A stretch of DNA of 64,000 nucleotides, from assembly GCF_020991455.1 (NCBI RefSeq), contig NZ_JAJMOX010000012.1, forward strand, positions 177,487 through 241,486, given 5' to 3'. Source of the stretch: Flavobacterium sp. JAS (GTDB taxonomy: Bacteria; Bacteroidota; Bacteroidia; Flavobacteriales; Flavobacteriaceae). The translations under genes were made by a program, and so were the position numbers. Below the pieces are notes generated by a model, which was not told where the DNA came from, made no database searches, and saw nothing but the letters and a program-made list of their open reading frames with translations. Shown here in pieces: positions 1 through 8,437 of this stretch. Within the stretch, counting starts at the first letter, position 1. The number at the start of each line of letters is the position of its first letter.

Positions 1-333
1 CTTTTGTTTTTATTCTACCCTTCTCAATAGTTTTTTTATAAAAAATGTAAATTGTACATACAGAGATACAATTGAATGAATCGGTTTGCCGAAAAAGTAG
101 CTGGTAAACTGTAGCCGGTTTTTAATGAAAACATCACATTCCATTCTAAACATTTTGAGGAATCCTATATCCCTGACTGCCTTTGTTAGCATTGTAAATT
201 AAAGTCTGACTCTCTTGTACTGTAAATACTCCTTAGATTATAGAAATTTGGTGCACCATTCGAAATGCCTAAAATTGGCATTCAGGCCAAATTCACTATA
301 GACATAGTGAACAGAAAATATTCTCCTTCAACC
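1..333. other. Intergenic left edge, possible gene remnant
   Basis: No convincing gene lies here. A 60-codon frame on the minus strand at 10-192 begins with ATG and encodes a basic, aromatic-rich peptide. It could be the truncated tail of a larger protein, but I recognise no family. A perfect 8-bp hairpin (TTCACTAT / ATAGTGAA, 292-311) lies just downstream of the minus-strand gene ending at 334. It lacks a clear T-run, so it is only a weak terminator candidate. Confidence 0.4.
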
Positions 334-933
334 TTATTCTTTCTTTCTAGGAATAAAATATCCTTTTATACAGTTTGGGTTTACAATACACAACTGAATA
401 TGATTTTTAGTTTTAAACCCGGCATTTTTATAAAGGGCATTTCCTTCAACAAAAATTCCTTTGATACTGTCGTAAGGTTCAAGACCAGCGTCCTTACGCA
501 TCTTATGCACAGTATTTATTACAGCACAATCTAAATCTCTAAGCCACAAATCTTTATTTGATCCAACATTTCTATTTTGTGGAATTTCAAAATCAGCAAG
601 AGTTAACATCTCAATAAGAAATTCATGTGCCGCTTTTACCTCTTTAAGATTATCGTAGTCAGTCAAATCCAAGCAATGCTGTAAGTCGATAACTGCACCA
701 AATACAAATGGCTTAGCAATAGCAATTTTCCCCTTAACTGGATGCTTCTTTTTATATGCAATATATTCTTTAGCCCTTGAAAGACTGTTTTCCCAAAAGT
801 AGTAGCCATGACCTAACCAGTCATAAACGTTGGAACTAAGTTTCATCTTAGTTTTATGATTTACAATATCAAGCCCTATGGATTCATCGCATCCGTGAAA
901 ACCTAAAGTTAAGCCTGTTTTTTTAGAATACAT
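334..933 (-). CDS. Putative ADP-ribosyltransferase-like protein (DUF3990-like)
   Basis: This 199-aa soluble protein has a layout resembling small ADP-ribosyltransferase folds. An HG motif lies near the N-terminus (FHGCD, His13), followed by a YDWLGHGYYFWE stretch at about residues 37-48. Near the end is a strand (HIQLCIV) that could carry the third polar residue of an H-Y-[E/Q] triad. There is no signal peptide or membrane segment. The start overlaps the end of a 57-codon upstream frame by 25 bp, so the two are probably cotranscribed. That is the usual arrangement of a small accessory or antitoxin gene with a toxin-like enzyme. The ART assignment rests on motif pattern only, with no structure. 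A phage-derived or host-interaction role is equally possible. Confidence 0.55.
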   Translation of the reverse strand: MYSKKTGLTLGFHGCDESIGLDIVNHKTKMKLSSNVYDWLGHGYYFWENSLSRAKEYIAYKKKHPVKGKIAIAKPFVFGAVIDLQHCLDLTDYDNLKEVKAAHEFLIEMLTLADFEIPQNRNVGSNKDLWLRDLDCAVINTVHKMRKDAGLEPYDSIKGIFVEGNALYKNAGFKTKNHIQLCIVNPNCIKGYFIPRKKE

Positions 934-1082
934 AATTCTCTGTACTCTTTTCTAAGATTTCCTCCTTTTGTAAGAACACCAATTGTATGCAAAAATTCAC
1001 GAGCCTTTTCCTTGTCATTGGAAATCTCCGTTTTTTTATCTTCAATTGCTTTTTTATATTTTCTAAGTTCTTGAGTACTCAT
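909..1082 (-). CDS. Small charged 57-aa protein upstream of ART-like gene
   Basis: The frame starts at ATG 1082 (MSTQELRKYKKAIEDKK) and ends at TAA 909. It overlaps the start of the ART-like gene by 25 bp. The peptide is rich in Lys and Glu and mostly helical in character, and I see no known domain. The overlap argues for translational coupling and against a chance frame. It could be an antitoxin-like or adaptor partner of the downstream protein, but the sequence shows no antitoxin DNA-binding motif. Function unknown. Confidence 0.55.
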   Translation of the reverse strand: MSTQELRKYKKAIEDKKTEISNDKEKAREFLHTIGVLTKGGNLRKEYRELCILKKQA

Positions 1083-1553
1083 CTTAAAACGCTTTAGTAA
1101 CTTTACCTACTTTTACCAACAGAAGTATGTTAGTAACATTAAAAACATAATGTTTTACAAAAATACTTATATATAGCTTTAGATCACCTACATAAACAAT
1201 ACTTATTATCTATTGATAATTCTAAAATCTTTATATTTACCTATAGTATCTCTTTTATAATGTATAAATCTCAAATGTTCCAACATTAGCTTTATGCTTT
1301 ACATTATATATGTAAGTTATCTTCCTGTTATATGTTTATTTCCTCATACTTCTTTATATGTCTTTTACAACTTACCAAGTACAAAAAAATATAATTTATT
1401 TCTAGAATTTTAGTCTTTACTACTGAAGAGAATCAATTTATTTCCTTATTGTATATTATAGTTAACAATAATTTTTCGCGGAACATTTACAATCCATTTA
1501 TAATTTTCTGCATAAATAGTATCAAAAAAATTTCTGCAATCGAAAAAACATTT
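1083..1553. other. AT-rich intergenic region, no gene seen
   Basis: About 470 bp of very AT-rich DNA between the minus-strand ART-like unit and the plus-strand tRNA. A 15-bp palindrome (AAAACATAATGTTTT, 1142-1156) lies 60 bp upstream of the 57-aa gene and could be an operator for that unit. I see no frame with coding character. Confidence 0.5.
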
Positions 1554-1561
1554 TATCTTTG
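1554..1561 (+). promoter_or_regulatory. Bacteroidota -7 box of tRNA-Ser
   Basis: TATCTTTG matches the Bacteroidota -7 consensus TAnnTTTG and lies 32 nt upstream of the mature tRNA 5' end, as expected for a tRNA promoter with a short leader. A good TTG element at the usual -33 distance is not obvious. Confidence 0.65.
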
Positions 1562-1593
1562 CACCCGCAATGAGAAAAAGATTGCGTCTTACT

Positions 1594-1681
1594 GGAGGAA
1601 TGGCAGAGCGGTCGAATGCGGCAGTCTTGAAAACTGTTGACTGTAACAGGTCCGGGGGTTCGAATCCCTCTTCCTCCGCCA
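1594..1681 (+). tRNA. tRNA-Ser(UGA)
   Basis: This is a class II tRNA of 88 nt with encoded CCA. The acceptor stem pairs GGAGGAA with TTCCTCC. The anticodon loop CUUGAAA gives anticodon UGA (serine). A long variable arm follows, and the T-arm contains GGTTCGAATCC. A TAnnTTTG promoter precedes it and a strong terminator follows. Serine tRNAs are common integration targets for mobile elements, and mobile-element genes begin just downstream. Confidence 0.95.
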
Positions 1682-1711
1682 AATGAAGTCAAAAAAACGA
1701 CTTATAAAAAC

Positions 1712-1747
1712 AAAAAGCCTTTAAACACTAACGTTTAAAGGCTTTTT
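1712..1747 (+). terminator. Intrinsic terminator of tRNA-Ser
   Basis: A perfect hairpin (AAAAAGCCTTTAAAC paired with its complement, short loop) runs into a T-rich tail. A nearly identical terminator sits at 58530-58565 in this window. Confidence 0.85.
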
Positions 1748-1853
1748 CATTTGAAAGGGTATCGAACCTGCTTAAAAAAATGGTTGCTTTTTTAGTTACC
1801 TAATCTATTTTGAGCTCTTTTTATAAATATGGGTCAACTGATTAAATACTAAT

Positions 1854-2138
1854 TTATGATCCATTGCTTCTGAGTATTTTATCAATCTTACCGCTGTTAT
1901 ATAAAAAAATATCTCCCAGCTTAGTGTAGGGCAGAATTCCGGTCTGCCTGTATTTTATGATTGTATTATTGGAGAGTCCAAACATCTTTTTCAAATCCTC
2001 ATTCCTGTAATATTCAGGCCTCAAGATTTTTCCCTGGCTTATTTTTGAATCAATTGCTTCCAGTCTTGTTACCAAAGGCTCTATCAACTCTTTCACTTCC
2101 ATCACATAAGATTGCCTCTTTTCTTTCTTCATCATCAT
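1854..2138 (-). CDS. HTH DNA-binding protein, excisionase-like
   Basis: A 94-aa basic protein whose C-terminal half (about residues 42-90) reads as a HTH_17/MerR-like excisionase fold. It has YYRNEDLKKMFGLSNNT as the helix-turn-helix, then a wing containing YTKLGDIFLY. The N-terminal 40 residues look like a short coiled coil. Proteins like this are common in Bacteroidota conjugative and mobilizable elements as excision or regulatory factors. It sits 170 bp from the tRNA-Ser and points towards it, which fits an element-end gene. No integrase accompanies it here, so its active role is inferred. Confidence 0.7.
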   Translation of the reverse strand: MMMKKEKRQSYVMEVKELIEPLVTRLEAIDSKISQGKILRPEYYRNEDLKKMFGLSNNTIIKYRQTGILPYTKLGDIFLYNSGKIDKILRSNGS

Positions 2139-2178
2139 TGAGTCTTTTAAATATTATTAATCTTTTCTCTTATCCTTT

Positions 2179-2607
2179 CTACCACTTTTCCAGTCTTCTC
2201 CTACGCTCCTGCATCACTGCAATAAAATCATCTAAAAATTTAATCTGCTTCATCTTATAGGTATATCCTTTGCATTCAGAAAACTGCCTGCTTATTGTGC
2301 TTATTATCTTCTGGTCGCCATCATTATCATTATAAGTAAAATTTTCACTCATAAATTTCTGAAAATTGGTTCGATTTTTTTTCGCATCATTTGAATCAAA
2401 ATATAAAATACCTTCATCCATTAAAATATAGAAAAGATTTGCAAGCTCGATTTTATTATAAGAGCTTCTACATTTATTAGTACAAGAGAATGCTTGGTTC
2501 TGAACATTCACAAACTCATTTTTTTGTACCAGACTTTCTATATTTTTTAATCTCATATCGAGTTTAAAAAAATTATCTATAATATTATATGTTTTAGCTT
2601 TTTTCAT
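2179..2607 (-). CDS. RteC-like mobile-element protein
   Basis: A 142-aa protein from ATG 2607. I chose this start because the longer frame to 2673 would overlap the upstream gene's end at 2618. A region with KIELANLFYILMDEGILYF followed by FMSENF resembles the RteC C-terminal domain of Bacteroidota conjugative transposons, where RteC activates excision genes. The match is by pattern only. The N-terminal part carries CTNKCRSS and no recognised domain. It is clustered with two other small DNA-binding-type genes on the same strand, as in the regulatory ends of integrative elements. It is shorter than classical RteC. Confidence 0.5.
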   Translation of the reverse strand: MKKAKTYNIIDNFFKLDMRLKNIESLVQKNEFVNVQNQAFSCTNKCRSSYNKIELANLFYILMDEGILYFDSNDAKKNRTNFQKFMSENFTYNDNDGDQKIISTISRQFSECKGYTYKMKQIKFLDDFIAVMQERRRRLEKW

Positions 2608-2617
2608 TTTTACTCGC

Positions 2618-2905
2618 CTATTTGAAATGAAAATATATCGTACTACGCTTTTGCTTATTTTTAGTTGGAACATAAGTTAAGTAACCGTATGCATGCAATT
2701 CTCCAATACATTTATAATAAGTCTTCAGCGAAGAAATTTTAGCTATTTTCTGAATTTCAAAGCCGTATACTTGTATAGGATTTATTGACCCATTATTTTT
2801 TCGAAATTGAATAAGTGTTGCAAATATTGCAATATGAGTAGTATTGATTCGGAAATCTCTTTCAATAGCCAGAAAAAAATCTGATAAAGGTTTTGAATAA
2901 TCCAT
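2618..2905 (-). CDS. Small winged-helix-like protein of mobile element
   Basis: A 95-aa protein from ATG 2905 (MDYSKPLSDFF). The upstream TTG at 2929 is less likely to be the start. It has helices with ALFATL-type replication-initiator/HTH character: FEIQKIAKISSLKTYYKCIGE is split by a turn and followed by GYLTYVP as a wing. Its end is 10 bp from the RteC-like start, so they probably form one transcription unit. Similar small wHTH proteins are frequent in Bacteroidota mobile elements. I cannot name a specific family. Confidence 0.6.
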   Translation of the reverse strand: MDYSKPLSDFFLAIERDFRINTTHIAIFATLIQFRKNNGSINPIQVYGFEIQKIAKISSLKTYYKCIGELHAYGYLTYVPTKNKQKRSTIYFHFK

Positions 2906-3194
2906 TTTACTTCTCTTTGATTTCAACAAAAATCAAAGTAACAATTAAACAAATTTATCCACAAGTACAACTTTTGTTGTACCCAAGTTGTACCCTTGAT
3001 TTAAACCTAAAGCTAAAATTGGGTCAATAGTTAAAAATACTATATAAATATAGGCTCTAAGACTTAACTTTTAGAAATATATGCAAAGTTAAAAGTCTTT
3101 GAAAAGAATGAAGGATTGAAGAGTACAATTAAAAAATGCTAAGTTTTTATAATTCTAACCATTGCATTTAATAACAAATAAGTAAATTTTTTAC

Positions 3195-3443
3195 TCATTC
3201 ATCTTTCTTTAAGTCAAAGTCAAAATCAAAAAAATCTTGTGGATGAACATCTAACGCTCTAGCCAAATCAAAGATCGTTTTTAATTGAATGCTTTTTTGG
3301 CCCTTTTCAGTTTTACTTATCTGACTATGATCAACATTACACATTTGAGCAAGCTTTCTATAGCTCAGTTTTTTAGCTGTTCTAAACTTATGCAAATTGT
3401 TACCGAATGATATTAAAAATTTGCTGTTTTGCTCCTTCTCCAT
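3195..3443 (-). CDS. XRE/Cro-CI family transcriptional regulator
   Basis: An 82-aa single-domain HTH_3 protein. The domain spans residues 10-72: LHKFRTAKKLSYRKLAQMC, then VDHSQISKTEKGQ as recognition helix and scaffold, then DLARALDVHPQDFF. The acidic tail has FDFDFDLKKDE. The gene is divergent from the SusC operon and the structured element at 3599-3704. An 18-bp near-perfect palindrome lies 48 bp upstream of its start, over the promoter of the divergent unit. This suggests it regulates both itself and the rightward transcript. Length is normal for stand-alone XRE regulators. Confidence 0.88.
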   Translation of the reverse strand: MEKEQNSKFLISFGNNLHKFRTAKKLSYRKLAQMCNVDHSQISKTEKGQKSIQLKTIFDLARALDVHPQDFFDFDFDLKKDE

Positions 3444-3490
3444 TTGAAATATTTAGAACATGTAATTTCAGCTATTAGAAAAAAAATATT

Positions 3491-3508
3491 GTAGTATTTA
3501 AATGCTAC
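3491..3508. promoter_or_regulatory. Candidate operator palindrome
   Basis: GTAGTATTTAAATGCTAC is an 18-bp palindrome with one mismatched pair. It lies between the divergent XRE gene and the rightward TATATTTG box at 3525-3532, in the place where the -33 element should be. Binding there would block rightward transcription. Confidence 0.5.
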
Positions 3509-3524
3509 TTAATATATTTTTTGT

Positions 3525-3532
3525 TATATTTG
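3525..3532 (+). promoter_or_regulatory. TAnnTTTG -7 box, rightward
   Basis: TATATTTG matches the Bacteroidota -7 consensus and would start a transcript near 3540. That transcript would include the folded element at 3599-3704 and possibly read into the SusC gene at 3942. The candidate operator at 3491-3508 covers its upstream half. Confidence 0.55.
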
Positions 3533-3598
3533 TTCCATTATTAATTACATTTGCGAAACTTCTTTTAAAAATATAGAAGCATTCGCTTTGAATCTCGT

Positions 3599-3704
3599 AC
3601 TAGAAAATTGGCCTTTTCATTTACCACGAGAGAATAAGCAAGATGCTCACGTCCATTGGCGTGGGCTCACTTATTCGTGGTAAGGTATGGCCAATACCTC
3701 TAGT
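3599..3704 (+). ncRNA. Candidate structured RNA, five nested helices
   Basis: The segment folds into one long nested hairpin. ACTAG (3599-3603) pairs with CTAGT (3700-3704). ATTGGCC (3607-3613) pairs with GGCCAAT (3689-3695). TTACCACGA (3621-3629) pairs with TCGTGGTAA (3675-3683). ATAAG (3634-3638) pairs with CTTAT (3670-3674). CACG (3648-3651) pairs with CGTG (3660-3663). All helices are perfect and separated by short internal loops. A TAnnTTTG box lies about 70 bp upstream, and a CCTTTTTTATTC tract at 3725 could end a short transcript. It has no reading frame and I do not recognise the family. It may be an sRNA, a 5' leader of the SusC operon, or a DNA-level element such as an element-end recognition site. 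Confidence 0.6.
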
Positions 3705-3858
3705 GCAATAAGCTGAGTTCCATGCCTTTTTTATTCTTACAACTCTCTTATTTTATTCTTAGCAATGAGTTCGTTTCGCATTTTATCAATGCTTTAACTA
3801 TTTACTATTTAAAATTTATGAATAAAAACGTATCCATTTTTTTATCTTAAAAAGATAA

Positions 3859-3901
3859 AAAGACTCTCTACCTCGTCGCCAAACTAGTATAGAGAGCCTT
3901 T
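3859..3901. other. Hairpin upstream of SusC gene
   Basis: A 12-bp stem (CTCTCTA / TAGAGAG core, extended by A/T pairs with one mismatch) encloses a GC-containing loop 41 bp before the SusC start. Read on the minus strand it is followed by TTTTTATCTTTTT and would be a terminator. Read on the plus strand it is a leader hairpin. Confidence 0.5.
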
Positions 3902-3941
3902 AAGCTAATCAAATATCATTTAACTAACCAATCCCAATATT

Positions 3942-6900
3942 ATGAATTATTTTTCATTTTACAAGGATGGAAGAGCTCTCTATTGCCTAATTTTCACTGG
4001 CATTTTGCTATCTTTTTCATCGTCATTCGCTAAAATTTTAGAGCATTCGCACACGTCATTTTTACACCAACATACTGTTGAAGGTATTGTAACTGACGGG
4101 ACTTCTCCACTTCCTGGAGTTACAGTAACTATAAAAAACAAAATAAACAATGTCTGCATTACCGACTTTAACGGTCAATATTCACTTGTTGTATCATCAA
4201 ATGATACGCTAGTTGTTTCCTTTATTGGATTTAAGAAGGCAATTATTCCTATTCAGGGACGTACTAAAATTGATATCAAACTTCAGTATGACACTACCAC
4301 ATTACAGGAAGTAAAAATTAATGCAGGTTATTATTCGGTTAAAGAAAGCGAGCGTACTGGCAATATAGCAAAAATCACCGCAAAGGATATCGACAAACAG
4401 CCTGTTACCAATATACTTTCTGCAATGCAAGGTCATATGTCAGGAGTTACAATTACCCAAACAACCGGAACACCAGGAGGTGGATTTGATGTGCAGATAA
4501 GAGGAACTAATAGTTTACGTGCTGATGGAAACCAACCTCTTTACATAATCGATGGAGTTCCTTATGCATCAAATTCTATATCCAATAATAATATCTCGTC
4601 GATTATTATTCCAAGTGCTAATGTAAGTCCCTTAAGTTCAATTAATCCTTCAGACATTGAAAGTATCGAAGTGCTTAAAGATGCGGACGCTACTGCTATT
4701 TATGGATCCCGCGGTGCTAATGGAGTTATATTAATAAATACAAAAAAAGGCAAGGAAGGAAAAACCCGATTCACAATCAATACAAATACAGCCGTAGGAA
4801 ATGTGACTCGTTACATGAATTTAATGCATACGGATCAATATTTGGACATGCGAAAAGAAGCATTTGCAAATGATGGAATTGTAAAATATCCAGCAGCAGC
4901 CTATGATGTAAATGGTACTTGGGATCAAAATCGCTACACAGACTGGCAAAAAGAACTTATTGGAGGTACGGCTCAAATAAACGATGGTCAGATATCAATA
5001 AATAGTGGATCTGCGCAGACGCAATTTCTTCTTAGTGGTAATTATCATAATGAAACAACCGTTTTCCCTGGTGATTATAAATATAAAAGAGGCGGAGTAA
5101 ACTTTAATCTAAATCATCAATCAGAAGATAATAAGTTTAAAATAAATTTGTCTGCCTCATATTCTTCACAAAATAATAATTTACCCGCAACTGATTTTAC
5201 ACGGGAAGCAAGATCGTTGTCTCCTAACGCACCTGCTCTCTATGATGCTTTTGGAAACCTCAATTGGGAAAACGGGACGTTTAATAATCCTTTGCGCAAT
5301 CTTCAGGCAGTATACAAAGCTAATACAGCTAATCTTATTGCAAATACAATTTTGTCATACCAGATAATTCCAGAATTGGAAATTAAAACAAGCATCGGAT
5401 TTAGTGATCTCCGTTATGATGAAACCAGAACTTCACCTTCGACAATATACAATCCTTCACTTGGTCTGGGAAGCGAATCTTCATCATTATTTGTCAATAA
5501 TAGCACTAGAGAATCGTGGATTATTGAACCTCAATTGAATTGGAATAAAAAAATTGGGAATGGTAAAATAGAACTTTTGGCTGGTGCTACTTTTCAACAG
5601 CAAAAAACCGCACAGCTTGTACAAGAAGCAGATGGTTTTGCAAGTAACAGCTTAATTTATGATCTTGCTTCAGCCACATATCTTTATGTATTTACAAATC
5701 AGCAGACACAATATAAATATCAAGCATTCTTTGGCAGAGTAAACTTTAATTGGAAAGACCGTTACATTGTAAATTTCACAGGACGAAGAGACGGCTCTAG
5801 TCGATTTGGTCCGGGTAATCAATTTGCCAATTTTGGTGCCGTTGGAGCAGCCTGGTTATTTTCAAAAGAGCCATTGTTAGAAAATAACATTCTAAGCTTT
5901 GGGAAATTGAGAGCCAGTTACGGAACTACTGGCAATGACCAAATCGGAGACTATAACTTCTTAGACACCTATAGTTCTGCAGGCAATAATTATCAAGGAA
6001 CAGTCGGCCTGCAGCCCAATCGCTTATATAATCCAAATTTTGGATGGGAAACCAACAAAAAAATGGAAATAGCCTTAGATCTTGGGTTTATCAAAGATCG
6101 TATTTTTTTAACGACTGCCTATTTCCGCAATCGTTCATCCAACCAATTAGTTGGAGTTCCGCTTCCTGGAACTACAGGATTCAATTCCATATTAGCAAAC
6201 CTAAATGCAACAGTTGAAAATACAGGACTAGAACTGACTATTCGAACAGTAAATATTGAAAACCAAAATTTCAAGTGGACAACAAATCTAAATTTGACTG
6301 TTCCAAAAAATAATTTAATAGCGTTCCCTCAATTGGAAAACTCTACCTATGCTAACCAATATGTAATTGGAAAACCCATCAATATTCAAAAGGTATACAA
6401 TTACATAGGCCTCAATACCCAAACTGGAATTTATCAATTTGAAGATGTCAATAAAGACGGAAAAATTTCATCCCCTGATGATAGACAAACAGTTAAAGAT
6501 TTCAGTCCAAAATATTATGGCGGTCTGCAAAATCAATTCAACTTAAAAAGATGGCAGTTTGATTTTCTATTTCAATACGTTAAACAAGAAAACTGGAATT
6601 CAATAAGCATGTTAGGCATGCCTGGGGGTATGTCCAATAAAACTGAAGAAGTATTAAATCGCTGGCAGAATTCTGGAGATACTGGACCTTATCAAATGTA
6701 CAGTTCAGGAACAAATTCACTGGTAACAACAGCAAACAACTTATACACCAACAGTAATGCCGCTATAACTGATGCATCATATCTTAGGCTTAAAAACATT
6801 TCGATATCCTATAATCTACCTGAAAACAGCCTGAAAAATTTAAAATGCCGTATTTCTCTTCAAGGCCAGAATATACTAACCTTCACCTCTTATAAAGGAG

Positions 6901-6977
6901 CTGATCCTGAGCTTATAGTATCTGGCTTTTTACCTCCTCTTAAAATATATGCATTAGGATTACAGCTTATTTTCTAA
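3942..6977 (+). CDS. SusC/RagA-like TonB-dependent transporter
   Basis: A 1011-aa outer-membrane protein. It has an N-terminal signal segment (about 1-30), then a carboxypeptidase-D regulatory-like sandwich (about 45-110, GIVTDGTSPLPGVTV). The plug domain has the family hallmarks QIRGTNSL, PLYIIDGVPY and EVLKDADATAIYGSRGANG. A long 22-strand-type barrel follows, ending in Phe. SusC-like proteins import oligomers across the outer membrane with TonB energy. It is followed after 11 bp by SusD and then by a secreted-type S9 peptidase, which points to peptide rather than glycan uptake. Length is normal for the family. The substrate is not visible in the sequence. Confidence 0.95.
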   Translation: MNYFSFYKDGRALYCLIFTGILLSFSSSFAKILEHSHTSFLHQHTVEGIVTDGTSPLPGVTVTIKNKINNVCITDFNGQYSLVVSSNDTLVVSFIGFKKAIIPIQGRTKIDIKLQYDTTTLQEVKINAGYYSVKESERTGNIAKITAKDIDKQPVTNILSAMQGHMSGVTITQTTGTPGGGFDVQIRGTNSLRADGNQPLYIIDGVPYASNSISNNNISSIIIPSANVSPLSSINPSDIESIEVLKDADATAIYGSRGANGVILINTKKGKEGKTRFTINTNTAVGNVTRYMNLMHTDQYLDMRKEAFANDGIVKYPAAAYDVNGTWDQNRYTDWQKELIGGTAQINDGQISINSGSAQTQFLLSGNYHNETTVFPGDYKYKRGGVNFNLNHQSEDNKFKINLSASYSSQNNNLPATDFTREARSLSPNAPALYDAFGNLNWENGTFNNPLRNLQAVYKANTANLIANTILSYQIIPELEIKTSIGFSDLRYDETRTSPSTIYNPSLGLGSESSSLFVNNSTRESWIIEPQLNWNKKIGNGKIELLAGATFQQQKTAQLVQEADGFASNSLIYDLASATYLYVFTNQQTQYKYQAFFGRVNFNWKDRYIVNFTGRRDGSSRFGPGNQFANFGAVGAAWLFSKEPLLENNILSFGKLRASYGTTGNDQIGDYNFLDTYSSAGNNYQGTVGLQPNRLYNPNFGWETNKKMEIALDLGFIKDRIFLTTAYFRNRSSNQLVGVPLPGTTGFNSILANLNATVENTGLELTIRTVNIENQNFKWTTNLNLTVPKNNLIAFPQLENSTYANQYVIGKPINIQKVYNYIGLNTQTGIYQFEDVNKDGKISSPDDRQTVKDFSPKYYGGLQNQFNLKRWQFDFLFQYVKQENWNSISMLGMPGGMSNKTEEVLNRWQNSGDTGPYQMYSSGTNSLVTTANNLYTNSNAAITDASYLRLKNISISYNLPENSLKNLKCRISLQGQNILTFTSYKGADPELIVSGFLPPLKIYALGLQLIF

Positions 6978-6988
6978 CACTAACAACT

Positions 6989-8419
6989 ATGAAAAATTAT
7001 ATACAACAGAGACAGCTAATTTTCTTTACTGGTAATAAAATAAAATTATCAATTTATTTCGTTTGGATACCGATATTTTGCTCTTTACTCTACTCCTGTG
7101 ATAGTTTTGTGGATGTGGATCTTCCAACTTCTCAATTAACAGGATATACAGTATTCGAAAATAAAAATACTGCCAATGCTGCTTTGGTAAATGTTTACGC
7201 TCAGATAAGAGACAACGGATTAATAACAGGAAAACCAACAGGAATTTCTAATCTTTTAGGAAACTACTCGGATGAATTAACGTTTTATGGAACAGATAGT
7301 AATGCTGCTAAAGATTTCTATAATAATACTATTATAGCATCAAATACTACTATCGCAGGATGGTGGAATAATACATACAAACAAATATATGCTGCAAATG
7401 CTGTAATTGAAGGAGTATCTAGTAATACAAAACTTATTGAATCAGACAAAAATCAATTATTGGGCGAAGCTCTTTTTATCAGAGCACTGCTTCATTTTTA
7501 TCTTGTTAATATTTATGGCCATATACCATACATTACAACTACTTCTTACCAAACAAATGCTGTCGTTTCTAAGAAACTTGTCTCTGAGATATATTCTGAG
7601 GTTATAAATGATTTACAAAAAGCAATATCGTTATTACCCTCTAATTATATTACTTCGGGTCGTGTTCGTCCAAATAAATCAGCAGTACAAGCGTTGTTAG
7701 CAAGAGTATATTTGTACGATAATCGATGGGAATTGGCCGAACAAACCGCTTCTCTGCTAATTAATAACACAAATCTGTACCCATGGGAAAACAATATTGA
7801 TAAAGTATTTTTAAAAGAAAGCACCTCAACTATTTGGCAGTTAATGCCCTCAGTAGCTGGTAAAAACACTGATGAAGGAAATCTTTTTCTTTTTACCAGT
7901 GGACCGCCAACACTTGTTGCTTTAAATAATGACCTAATTACAGCTTTTAGTTCCAATGATATAAGAAAAACCCATTGGATAAAATCAGTCACCAACGGAA
8001 CCTCAACTTGGTATCACGCTAATAAATACAAACAAAAAAGTCCAACGGGAACCTCTGTTGAATATTCAATTATAATGCGTTTAGAAGAACAGTATCTCAT
8101 TCGTGCGGAAGCAAGAGTACATCTCAATAAATTGGAAGAAGCCAAAGAAGATTTAAATAAGATTAGAAATCGTGCAGGTCTTCAAAACACAACTGCAACA
8201 ACAACTGAAAATCTTCTGCAGGCTATTCTCAACGAAAGAAAGCTTGAGTTATTTACTGAGCTCGGACATCGATTTTTCGATCTTAAAAGAACAGCAAATC
8301 TGGATAATGTTCTTTCTGGAACAAAACCTGGATGGAATACTACTGACAGACTCTTTCCAATCCCTGATTCTGAGTTGAGGGTAAATCCAAATCTGCTTCC
8401 TCAAAATGACGGATATTAA
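6989..8419 (+). CDS. SusD/RagB-like substrate-binding lipoprotein
   Basis: A 476-aa protein. It has a lipoprotein signal ending in SLLYSC (Cys37), then DSFVDVDLP, a typical SusD opening. Helical TPR-like pairs follow, and the conserved end has NERKLELFTELGHRFFDLKR and then FPIPDSELRVNPNL. Together with the preceding SusC it should form the outer-membrane pedestal-bin uptake complex. It lies 11 bp after SusC and 18 bp before the peptidase, so the three genes form one operon. Length is typical. The ligand is unknown, although the neighbouring peptidase suggests peptides. Confidence 0.93.
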   Translation: MKNYIQQRQLIFFTGNKIKLSIYFVWIPIFCSLLYSCDSFVDVDLPTSQLTGYTVFENKNTANAALVNVYAQIRDNGLITGKPTGISNLLGNYSDELTFYGTDSNAAKDFYNNTIIASNTTIAGWWNNTYKQIYAANAVIEGVSSNTKLIESDKNQLLGEALFIRALLHFYLVNIYGHIPYITTTSYQTNAVVSKKLVSEIYSEVINDLQKAISLLPSNYITSGRVRPNKSAVQALLARVYLYDNRWELAEQTASLLINNTNLYPWENNIDKVFLKESTSTIWQLMPSVAGKNTDEGNLFLFTSGPPTLVALNNDLITAFSSNDIRKTHWIKSVTNGTSTWYHANKYKQKSPTGTSVEYSIIMRLEEQYLIRAEARVHLNKLEEAKEDLNKIRNRAGLQNTTATTTENLLQAILNERKLELFTELGHRFFDLKRTANLDNVLSGTKPGWNTTDRLFPIPDSELRVNPNLLPQNDGY

Positions 8420-8437
8420 AAAACATTTACACATCCA

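Noticed and set aside
1446..1682. Frames on both strands across the tRNA-Ser
   Set aside because: They run through the tRNA gene and have no coding character; shadow frames.
1854..3443. Integrase of the element next to tRNA-Ser
   Set aside because: I looked for tyrosine or serine recombinase motifs in these and all other frames and saw none; only small DNA-binding genes are present.
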